From an uncultured Aquimarina sp. (GTDB taxonomy: Bacteria > Bacteroidota > Bacteroidia > Flavobacteriales > Flavobacteriaceae): a stretch of 64,000 nt of DNA. The notes beneath the pieces are model-generated. The model was not told where the DNA came from, made no database searches, and saw nothing but the letters and a program-made list of their open reading frames with translations. Of this stretch, positions 27,825 through 35,352 are shown one piece after another (the first letter of the stretch is position 1; each line of letters starts with the position of its first letter). The position numbers were made by a program, and so were the translations under genes. The stretch spans positions 62,001-126,000 of the forward strand of contig CANMSO010000005.1 in assembly GCA_947500545.1 (NCBI GenBank), read 5' to 3'.

Positions 27825-28409
27825 ATGAAAACTATAATATTCAAAATAGCACTGCTTTTACCCGCACTCATGCTGTGCTTGACCTTACAGGCACAAGTGG
27901 ATTTAGACGCTGAGGACTATGATTATCTAGATCCCTATGATGACAATGGTGACAAATGGTTTGAAGATATTCAAGATCGTAGAGACTTTGTTAACAGTCT
28001 GATTACAGAAATAAAACTTAGGAATGTAGGAGGTATCGTGTCGATTAAAGATGACGTCTTTGTTGCTAGTATACGAACGGATGATGATTTAGAATACGAC
28101 AACAAAAACTATTTAGGTGGTTTAATAGTAAAAAACACAATTACACAAACATTAACCACTGTCCCTCCTAGTAGTACCATAGATCCTAATTATTATAGAA
28201 TTCATTTCTTTATTGGTGCAAATATGACACAAGCTAAAATAATAGTTGACAGTGAGGTACCTGCTGCAGAATCATATTGGAGTGAATCATTTGCAAATGA
28301 TGTTTTTACATTAGAATTAATACAAGTAGATGCCTTAAGGAGCACTTGGCTCGAACTGGTTCCTCCTTTACAATCAACCTTAAATACACTTGAATTAACT
28401 GGATATTGA
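27825..28409 (+). CDS. Secreted protein of unknown function
   Basis: 194 residues with a clear signal peptide (1-24, LLLPALMLCLTLQAQ), then a short acidic stretch (DLDAEDYDYLDPYDDNGD) that could bind cations, and a mixed beta-rich body. No family recognised. It starts 4 bp after the second fibre-like gene, so it belongs to the lyase operon. A role in the same extracellular assembly is possible but not shown. Confidence 0.6.
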   Translation: MKTIIFKIALLLPALMLCLTLQAQVDLDAEDYDYLDPYDDNGDKWFEDIQDRRDFVNSLITEIKLRNVGGIVSIKDDVFVASIRTDDDLEYDNKNYLGGLIVKNTITQTLTTVPPSSTIDPNYYRIHFFIGANMTQAKIIVDSEVPAAESYWSESFANDVFTLELIQVDALRSTWLELVPPLQSTLNTLELTGY

Positions 28410-28548
28410 AAATAGAACAGCTATTCGCTTTCTTAAATTTCATATACACCATTGTATAAGAAAGTTACATATACATTATCAAGAAAAACAACATTGATTT
28501 AGAATGTCCACATAACTCGGATTACTAAATCATAAAAAAATAAATACC

Positions 28549-30201
28549 ATGAAAAATAGTATAAACTATATGAATATTAGAATTCGGCTAATTCTAATGG
28601 TCTTCGTAATCTTGCCTCTTGCCATTCAAGCTCAGTATCAGTATTTCACAAACCCTGACGGAACTTATCGTATTGTAAAACATAGTATGAGTTTAGAGTA
28701 TTCCCCATTAGTTCCTCATGCTCAATGGTTTAAAGGTTTTTACAGGACCGTAGCTTTATATACTACAAGCGACAGAAACGAAGTGGACTTACAAGAAAAG
28801 AGTTATATTGAGACAATCAAAGTAGACATTTTCTATCCACAGCCATATGCGTGGGCTGAATATACTTACGATGACTATAAACTGCCAGTTATTGTTTTTG
28901 GATATGGAGGTGGATTTTTAAATAAATGGTCAGATGGGGGAACCGTCCCAACTGGTAAAGATCATCTGGTACCTGAATATTTTGCTAAACGCGGGTATAT
29001 TGTGATTTGCCCAAAATATAGAATTGGCATAGACTTGTATAATGCTGAGCTTGCCGAACGCGCTATCTGGAGAGCTGTTCAGGACTTAAGAGTTGTCAAT
29101 AGATTTGCTAGAGAATACAAATCAGACCTTGTTGTACATGCTGATCCAGACTTACCCTTAACTTATTTGGGTTGGAGCTCTGGAGGTTTTATGGGGTTAC
29201 ATAATCTTTACCTCAGAGATACGGATGACATCAGGCCTATTTCCACAACAGCAGACGGTGTAAGTGTAACTGTTGACAAATCACATTGGTATGAAAAGGA
29301 TAACCCAAAAACTGAAAAAACTTATGATCTTGGTACTCTAGATGTACCCAGAACAGGTAAGGGTGATAATGATTTTACAACAGCTTACCCCGATTTGACG
29401 GGTAGCCCAATTCAGGATATTACTGTAGTTGTTTCTGGAGCGTTGGGAAATCTTGATTGGATTAGCAAAATACCAAACGCAGCAACTACAGGAAAACCCA
29501 AAAGTCTTATGTTGATGCAACATCCAGATGATGGAGTGGTTCCTTCTGGAACTGGCAAAGCATACGAAGGATTTGCCTTTTTTAATGTCCCAGAATTTGA
29601 CTACCCTACAGTACATGGTACTTTTGCAATTGATGAATATTTCGCACAAAACCCTGAGTATACGCCTGATAATTATGAATTTGTAGCTGTAAGAGAAGAC
29701 TGTACACCCGAAGTGGATGAAGATGGTAATGAAGTGGAAGAGAACTGCGTTGTAGGTAATGCAGAGGGTATACAAGGACCACTAAAAAAAGAAGTCTGGT
29801 TTCATAACCCAATGGAATCTGGTGATAATCTAGCGGTAATGGAGAAGATAGAAAATTTCATATCAGAAATGATAAACCTTCTTAATGTTCGTGATAATTT
29901 AAATAGAATGACTTCCAATGATAATAAAGCTAACAACACTACTAATTTAAATAATAATAAAAAATCTTTAACAGTATACCCTAATCCCGCAACGGATGAA
30001 GTTTCTATAGAAGTAACGGGCAAGGGTGCCTATAATTTGCAAGTCTATGATGCTACTGGAAAGCTTTTATTAACGCAAAAAATTAATGCCTCCGAGGCAG
30101 ATATCGTAAAAACTAAAACTAATGATCTTGCCAATGGATTATATACTTTTAAGTTATATACAGAGAATGGAATTGAGACGACAAAGGTGGTTATAGAATA
30201 A
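28549..30201 (+). CDS. Secreted alpha/beta-hydrolase (carboxylesterase-like) with T9SS sorting domain
   Basis: 550 residues. Signal peptide to about 27 (LPLAIQAQ). The hydrolase core is at about 60-445: oxyanion-type loop VFGYGGGFL, nucleophile elbow LGWSSGGFMG (GxSxG), and candidate late Asp/His residues. An Asn-rich linker leads to a T9SS type A sorting domain of about 75 residues (VYPNPATDEVSIEV ... TTKVVIE). It may remove esters from algal polysaccharide or other substrates; this is inferred from the neighbours. It lies 139 bp after the unknown secreted gene. Confidence 0.78.
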   Translation: MKNSINYMNIRIRLILMVFVILPLAIQAQYQYFTNPDGTYRIVKHSMSLEYSPLVPHAQWFKGFYRTVALYTTSDRNEVDLQEKSYIETIKVDIFYPQPYAWAEYTYDDYKLPVIVFGYGGGFLNKWSDGGTVPTGKDHLVPEYFAKRGYIVICPKYRIGIDLYNAELAERAIWRAVQDLRVVNRFAREYKSDLVVHADPDLPLTYLGWSSGGFMGLHNLYLRDTDDIRPISTTADGVSVTVDKSHWYEKDNPKTEKTYDLGTLDVPRTGKGDNDFTTAYPDLTGSPIQDITVVVSGALGNLDWISKIPNAATTGKPKSLMLMQHPDDGVVPSGTGKAYEGFAFFNVPEFDYPTVHGTFAIDEYFAQNPEYTPDNYEFVAVREDCTPEVDEDGNEVEENCVVGNAEGIQGPLKKEVWFHNPMESGDNLAVMEKIENFISEMINLLNVRDNLNRMTSNDNKANNTTNLNNNKKSLTVYPNPATDEVSIEVTGKGAYNLQVYDATGKLLLTQKINASEADIVKTKTNDLANGLYTFKLYTENGIETTKVVIE

Positions 30202-30255
30202 AATCTCTAAAATCATAGATTATTAGACCTGGTAATCGCCCCAAATCGTAGTCCG

Positions 30256-30297
30256 AAACCCAGCCTTCTTCAACAGAAAGAAGACGGGGTTTTTGTT
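30256..30297 (+). terminator. Terminator of the esterase gene
   Basis: Imperfect stem of AACCC and CTTCTT with AAGAA and GGGGTT, then a T-run. It ends the plus-strand lyase/esterase cluster. Confidence 0.65.
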
Positions 30298-30697
30298 TTA
30301 TGATAACCTTTAGGAAAATTAAAGAATACTTCTATCAAAAACTATAAATTTACTGGAATACAATGTCCTGATAGTAATCGTTCTAAAACAACAACGCTTG
30401 TCCCTCATCATCCACATCGGGGTTAGGTAAATCCTTTTTGTCGGAGGTATCTGATTGTGATTTTTGATCATCTGTAGTTGTAATTGTATGTTCATCAATT
30501 ACCTCAATCTCTCTTCAGGCTCATTAATTTCTGGCACAGTTGATAATTACAGAAACTCAAAAAGAACGAGCTGTTCATTTGACTACTAATACCTCACAAT
30601 TTATAATCAAAAATCAAGTAGGTTGGCATATTGTTATCAGTAGCAATATACCAGCACCTAAGGAGTATGGTTAGGAACTGCTGTGTGATATGATACG
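30298..30697. other. 400-bp gap with coding-like fragments
   Basis: No intact gene. A minus-strand frame ends in an acidic tail (DDQKSQSDTSDKKDLPNPD) with an apparent frameshift upstream. A plus-strand frame of about 45 codons (30540-30674, from TTG; ...NQVGWHIVISSNIPAPKEYG) looks protein-like but has no start or family. These may be relics of lost genes. Confidence 0.3.
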
Positions 30698-32431
30698 CTA
30701 TGCAGATGCAACTGTGCCAACATAAATTTTATCCAAATACTCCTTAAACGACACTTCTTGATGAATACCCATTTTCTTTTTTAGCCTACTCCGGGTTACT
30801 TTTACCGTATTCGGAGTTACATTGAGCATAGAAGCGGTTTCTTTAAGAGATAAATTCAATTTAGTAAGTAAACAGTATCTGATCTCTGTATCAGAAAGTT
30901 CTGGATGCTTGTTCTTAAGTTCTATAGTTAATGTAGGATATTGAGATTCAATTCTATCTGTTACCAATGATATATCCGATGAGGATGCGATAAGGTTTTT
31001 AACCGTTTTATTAACCTGAGCTAGTTTAGGATTATCATCATTTATTTCTTCTAGCTCTGTTTTTATTGTATTAAGCACCTCAACTCTTTGAGAAATAGCA
31101 ATAGCAGAAGCATCTAATTCATTATCCCGTAATCGGATCTGCTCTTCCAGTAATTCCTTTTCACTGGATTTCAGTTCAGAAATAACCTGTTTATTTTTCT
31201 TGTATTTGTATAATAAGTAAATACATAATAAACTGATAATTACAATGATCAATAATCCAATGATCACTATTTTTTGTTTAGCATTCTTTTCTACAACCCA
31301 TTTGTTTTCTGCAATCAATTCCTTGTTTTTATATTCCTGTTCGATTAACTGCCGTTGTTTATCCACGGTCTTGATATAATACTTATCTTTTTCAAGTGCA
31401 ACACTATCTAATAATGCCACATAAGCTTTATAACTATTGACTTCTTTTTCGGGCTTATTTTGTTGTTTATAGAGTTCAATAAAATTAGTATATATCTCTT
31501 TTAAAGATTCAAAATGCGAATTCCCTTCAACTCCTTTAGTCAGATATTCTTCGGCTTTTTCATAATCCTTTAAACCTAAATAGTAACTTCCTATATTTCC
31601 ATATCTAAGATTTGCACTTCGGTAATTACCCATACTATCTGATAAACTTTTGCCTTTAAAGCCATATTCTAGTGCCTTTTTGTACTCTTTTTTACCGGAA
31701 TAGTAAAGTCCTAAATTAGAGTATAATATAGAAAGGACTGAAGGATTATCCAGTTCATTACCAATAGCAATACCTTTATTAATCCAACTTATGGCTTTAT
31801 CAGTGTCATCAAGTCCATTATAAGAAAATGACAGTGCGTTATAACATCCCATTTTCAATAAAGGATTAATATTTATAGTATCACTCAAGATCTCTTTGCT
31901 CAAAACTATAGCTTTATCATAATCTTTAAGATCCATATAACAATTTGCCAAATTCATTTTACAGGAAATTGCCTTTTTATGATTGCCCGAAGCCAGAAAT
32001 AATTTGTAGGCTTTATTAAAATATTCTATACCCTTGTTTATAAGTCCTAAATCCACTAATAATATAGCTTTATCACGATATACATCTGCGATACTTTTAT
32101 CCATCAATTCATTAGTCTGATATATATACTCTGTAGTATTAAAATAATATAAAGAACTATCCTTTTCGGCTTTTATAAAATAGAATAACCCTAACTTATA
32201 AGAAACGTCGTACGTAGCAGAAAAATCTTGAAGATCCTTAGTGCGTTTTAAAAGTTGTAATAACACCGTTGACTCTTTTCCCCGAAAACTTACCGTATCA
32301 ATAGCCTGATGCAATTGTTCTTTATTTAGAGAAGAAACTTCTAACTGTTGGCCATATACTACTGCACTAGATAAAAAAAATACAACAACGATTATTTGCT
32401 GTAATATAAGTCTAAAATCAGGTAAGGTCAT
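30698..32431 (-). CDS. Membrane-anchored TPR protein with C-terminal HTH (transcription regulator)
   Basis: 577 residues. Signal sequence at 1-28 (VVFFLSSAVVYGQQ), then tetratricopeptide repeats at about 70-340 (for example KAISCKMNLANCYMDLKDYDKAI). One membrane helix follows at about 375-397 (IVIIGLLIIVIISLLCIYLL), then a coiled coil, and a LuxR-like helix-turn-helix at about 515-565 (LSLKETASMLNVTPNTVKVTRSRLKKK). This family of Bacteroidota sensors puts periplasmic TPRs in front of a cytoplasmic DNA-binding domain. Its position between two carbohydrate clusters suggests it controls one of them, an inference. Confidence 0.8.
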   Translation of the reverse strand: MTLPDFRLILQQIIVVVFFLSSAVVYGQQLEVSSLNKEQLHQAIDTVSFRGKESTVLLQLLKRTKDLQDFSATYDVSYKLGLFYFIKAEKDSSLYYFNTTEYIYQTNELMDKSIADVYRDKAILLVDLGLINKGIEYFNKAYKLFLASGNHKKAISCKMNLANCYMDLKDYDKAIVLSKEILSDTININPLLKMGCYNALSFSYNGLDDTDKAISWINKGIAIGNELDNPSVLSILYSNLGLYYSGKKEYKKALEYGFKGKSLSDSMGNYRSANLRYGNIGSYYLGLKDYEKAEEYLTKGVEGNSHFESLKEIYTNFIELYKQQNKPEKEVNSYKAYVALLDSVALEKDKYYIKTVDKQRQLIEQEYKNKELIAENKWVVEKNAKQKIVIIGLLIIVIISLLCIYLLYKYKKNKQVISELKSSEKELLEEQIRLRDNELDASAIAISQRVEVLNTIKTELEEINDDNPKLAQVNKTVKNLIASSSDISLVTDRIESQYPTLTIELKNKHPELSDTEIRYCLLTKLNLSLKETASMLNVTPNTVKVTRSRLKKKMGIHQEVSFKEYLDKIYVGTVASA

Positions 32432-32708
32432 AAAAGTTGAGTTTTGGAAAATTGCTAAGCAAACAATGACATTCCTAATTTAAGGTATATTTTTATAAAA
32501 ACAATACTAAAGAACTGTGTTTTTAAGGTAAAAAAACAGACATGGTATATTACCCTTTTATAACATCATACATCCTGAAAACAACATGTATATTTCAACA
32601 AAATTAATAATCGATAATTAATAGAAAACAACAAAATATCAAGAAGAAAAAAGGAATAAAATTGGAAAATCTTGGCAAAGAGATACGTGATACCATATTC
32701 TAAAGACA

Positions 32709-32807
32709 AAAATCAACCATCTAATCCCTAGGGCATTAAACTAGGGATTAGATGGTTGATTTTGATTTAAAAAACCGTCTTTCTGTTGGGGAAAGGCGGT
32801 TTTTTAT
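32709..32807 (+). terminator. Double-hairpin terminator element, copy B, with a 23-bp perfect stem
   Basis: Hairpin I is a perfect 23-bp inverted repeat (arms 32709-32731 and 32741-32763) around the 9-base loop GGCATTAAA. A spacer containing TTGATTTAA leads to hairpin II (CCGTCTTTC/GAAAGGCGG, loop TGTTGGG) and a T-run. Both loop words and the spacer are shared with copy A at 19796. No plus-strand gene ends just before it, so it may terminate an unannotated transcript or be an RNA in its own right. Confidence 0.7.
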
Positions 32808-32814
32808 TGGGATA

Positions 32815-32832
32815 TGTCTCGTCTTAAAATAG
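32815..32832 (+). repeat. Inverted terminal-like repeat, left
   Basis: TGTCTCGTCTTAAAATAG. Its reverse complement occurs at 38310-38327 with one mismatch (17 of 18). It stands directly after a hairpin II-type terminator, and the right copy stands directly before another. Confidence 0.6.
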
Positions 32833-32978
32833 TATCACGATAAAAAATCAATTATAAAAACTGTCTATCTACACTTATCAAATCTCATCGAAACTAAAGA
32901 CGAATTCTAGTTATATACCTCCTAATTCTAGACCATAACCGCATACTATACATAAATTATATATTATTGTACAGTATG

Positions 32979-32998
32979 AAAATTGGTCAACCAATTTT
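32979..32998. promoter_or_regulatory. Palindromic operator, GntR/FadR-like
   Basis: Inverted repeat AAAATTGGT-CA-ACCAATTTT, 9-bp arms with a 2-bp spacer. The core TGGTCAACCA resembles GntR (FadR subgroup) operators. It lies about 100 bp before the broken gene at 33099 and 425 bp before the lyase-lectin gene. No GntR gene is in the window. Confidence 0.5.
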
Positions 32999-33098
32999 AG
33001 CGTCTTAACCGCAGTTCACAATTAGCTTAGTTTCTCAAAAAACATTATTCGTTTGAGAAATAAATCATACAAAACTCTAAAACCACACAAACTCAACC

Positions 33099-33395
33099 AT
33101 GAAAAACAACAATCAAAATTTATTCGCTCTTTTTAAAAGCAAACTTATTTCAACCGGTGATCAAAGCCAGTTATTCATTTATCCAAACCCTGTATAAGAT
33201 CAAGTTACAATTGGTTTAGACACTGCTGAAACATACAAATACACGATTAGTGATACCACTGGTAAGACCATACTTAAAGGTGTAATCGATGAAGGATCTG
33301 CTTCCTTGGATATCAATGGATTGGCAAAGGGGTTATACCTCCTAAAAATATCCAATAGGTCAAAAGTGCTAACGGGCAAGATCATTAAACAATAA
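33099..33395 (+). pseudogene. Broken gene: short N-terminus joined to a T9SS sorting domain, with internal stop
   Basis: In frame from ATG (MKNNNQNLFALFKSKLIS) to TAA it has 99 codons, with a TAA at about codon 33 (YPNPV*DQVTIGL). The copy at 38 kb has GAA there. The rest is a complete T9SS sorting domain ending in KIIKQ. The 5' half is nearly identical to the sorting domain of the hydrolase gene at 35353-38262, and the 3' half to that of 33423-35246, so it is a mosaic. It looks like a deletion remnant of a larger secreted protein. Confidence 0.8.
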
Positions 33396-33422
33396 GCTAC
33401 AAAAAATTAAAACAAATAAATT

Positions 33423-35246
33423 ATGAAACGATTATTTTATTTAAAAGCATTTTCATTGTGCTTAGGGTTAGTCTCCACTCTAAGCGCTCAAGATTTATTA
33501 AAACATGACTTCAATGATGGTACTTTGGGGCCATTTGAAACTACAAACCTTAACAGAATGACCTTTAAGGATGGTGCTCTCGAATGTACCTGGAAACCGA
33601 GTGATTATACCGGTACCGGAACATCTTCTAAGAAAACAGAATTTAGAGCTAAGGATAATGCCTATGTATTTAAACAGGAATTCTGGACTGGCTTTTGGTT
33701 AAAAGTACATAGCAATACATTAGCTAACAATCCAAATACTGAAATGTCCTTAATGCAAACTTGGGGGTTTAGGGAAGGAGCTGCAAACCATTATTTTATG
33801 CTTCAATATTTTGGTGATGGGTCGCTTAGATGGCAACACCGTTATAATATGGGGCAAAACTTTACTAGATATGTTATTTATCCTGACTTTCCAAAAGATC
33901 AATTTGTAAAAGTGGTTATTCACGTGAAATTAAAAAATGTTAGTGACGGTATCGTTCAGGTTTGGATAGATGATGAACTAATGCTCAATAAAACAGGTCA
34001 GACTATTGGTTTTGGAGATCAGAACGAAAATGGTCAGTATAATCAGTCCTATTCTACGCCTGGCTCATGGGGTATGTATAATTATGCTAATGAAGAATAC
34101 GTAAGTGGAGAGACAAGAACGGTTACTTACGATGATGTTTCTCTTTGGAATGGTCCAGATGGATATGATATAGTAAATCCTTCTGACGTCACTCCCCCTG
34201 GATGTAGTTTACCTTGGAAAGATAATAACTTCACGGTTTCTAACCAGACGACAAACTACAACTCTGAAGCCATTGATATTTCTTGTGCTTCAAAAGTAGA
34301 CATCAGCTTGAATATCAAAGGGGAAGGAAACATGGAAGATTCAGATTATATCAATGTGTATTATAAAGTAGATGGAGGTGCTCAAAAAACCATTGCTAAA
34401 AATGTAAATGCTTTTGCTTTGAAAACGCTTTCAATTGCTAATATTAGTGGTAATAAATTGGAACTTATCATCCAAGCCAAAACAAGTTACGCTGATGAAG
34501 TATATACGGTATCTAATATTAAAATCGCTGAAAGTGATGGAAGCACTACTGGGGGCGGTTCATTAGTTCATATTCAAAAACGCAATGCTTCTAATTTTGC
34601 TATAGACGGTAATCAAGGTGGTGCAGATGGACAAAATTTATACTTATGGTCTGCTAACCCAAATAATGTTAATCAACAATGGATCGAGATCGATCGTGGA
34701 AATGGTTATTATTCTTACCAAAAAGTAGGAACTAACCATTGTATTGATGGAAATCATGGTGGAGCGACTCGTCAGAATGTATATTTATGGACTTGTTATG
34801 AAAATAACCAAAACCAGCAATGGCAAAAAGTAGATGTTGGTGGTGGAGCGTTTAAGTTAATAAAACGCAATGCACCCGGATTCGCCCTAGATGGAGGTTC
34901 TGGCGGATCAGATAGTCAAAATATAGCACTTTGGGATTCGTCGAGTAATAGTCAAAACTTGCATTGGATTATTACTCCAATAGAAAGCAATAAAGATCCT
35001 GATGTTATAGATACTAACGAAGTCCTTATTTATCCAAATCCTGTAGCGGATCAGATCAATATTAGTTTGGACACTAATGAAACATCTACGTATACCATCA
35101 GTGATACAAATGGCAAGACCATACTAAAAGGTGTGATCAATGAAGGATCCGTTTCTTTGGATATCAATGGATTGGCGAAAGGGTTATACCTCTTAAAAAT
35201 ATCCAATAGATCAAAAGTACTTACTAGTAAAATCATTAAACAGTAA
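33423..35246 (+). CDS. Secreted lyase-like enzyme with ricin-type lectin and T9SS sorting domain
   Basis: 607 residues. Signal peptide at 1-22 (LGLVSTLSAQ). Residues about 24-250 resemble the heparin-lyase-I fold polysaccharide lyases (KTEFRAKDN, FWTGFWLKV, MSLMQTWG, VQVWIDDELML, WGMYNY). A beta-sandwich module follows at about 258-368. A ricin-B (CBM13-like) trefoil at about 380-525 has three repeats ending in QQW/QHW-like motifs (NQQWIEI, NQQWQKV, LHWIIT). The end is a T9SS sorting domain (IYPNPVADQINISL...KIIKQ). The substrate is unknown; an algal uronic-acid polymer is likely from fold and neighbours. Confidence 0.78.
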   Translation: MKRLFYLKAFSLCLGLVSTLSAQDLLKHDFNDGTLGPFETTNLNRMTFKDGALECTWKPSDYTGTGTSSKKTEFRAKDNAYVFKQEFWTGFWLKVHSNTLANNPNTEMSLMQTWGFREGAANHYFMLQYFGDGSLRWQHRYNMGQNFTRYVIYPDFPKDQFVKVVIHVKLKNVSDGIVQVWIDDELMLNKTGQTIGFGDQNENGQYNQSYSTPGSWGMYNYANEEYVSGETRTVTYDDVSLWNGPDGYDIVNPSDVTPPGCSLPWKDNNFTVSNQTTNYNSEAIDISCASKVDISLNIKGEGNMEDSDYINVYYKVDGGAQKTIAKNVNAFALKTLSIANISGNKLELIIQAKTSYADEVYTVSNIKIAESDGSTTGGGSLVHIQKRNASNFAIDGNQGGADGQNLYLWSANPNNVNQQWIEIDRGNGYYSYQKVGTNHCIDGNHGGATRQNVYLWTCYENNQNQQWQKVDVGGGAFKLIKRNAPGFALDGGSGGSDSQNIALWDSSSNSQNLHWIITPIESNKDPDVIDTNEVLIYPNPVADQINISLDTNETSTYTISDTNGKTILKGVINEGSVSLDINGLAKGLYLLKISNRSKVLTSKIIKQ

Positions 35247-35352
35247 AAATACTGACATACGTACATGATTTAGTGAATACCCTAAAATGAAAATAATGAT
35301 GAAAAATAACAAATTAATATCCGTTTTTTAAAAAAACAACCTGTTTTCTCGA

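Noticed and set aside
29338..29775. 145-codon minus-strand frame within the esterase gene
   Set aside because: Shadow of a well-supported plus-strand gene; no start context, signal or family.
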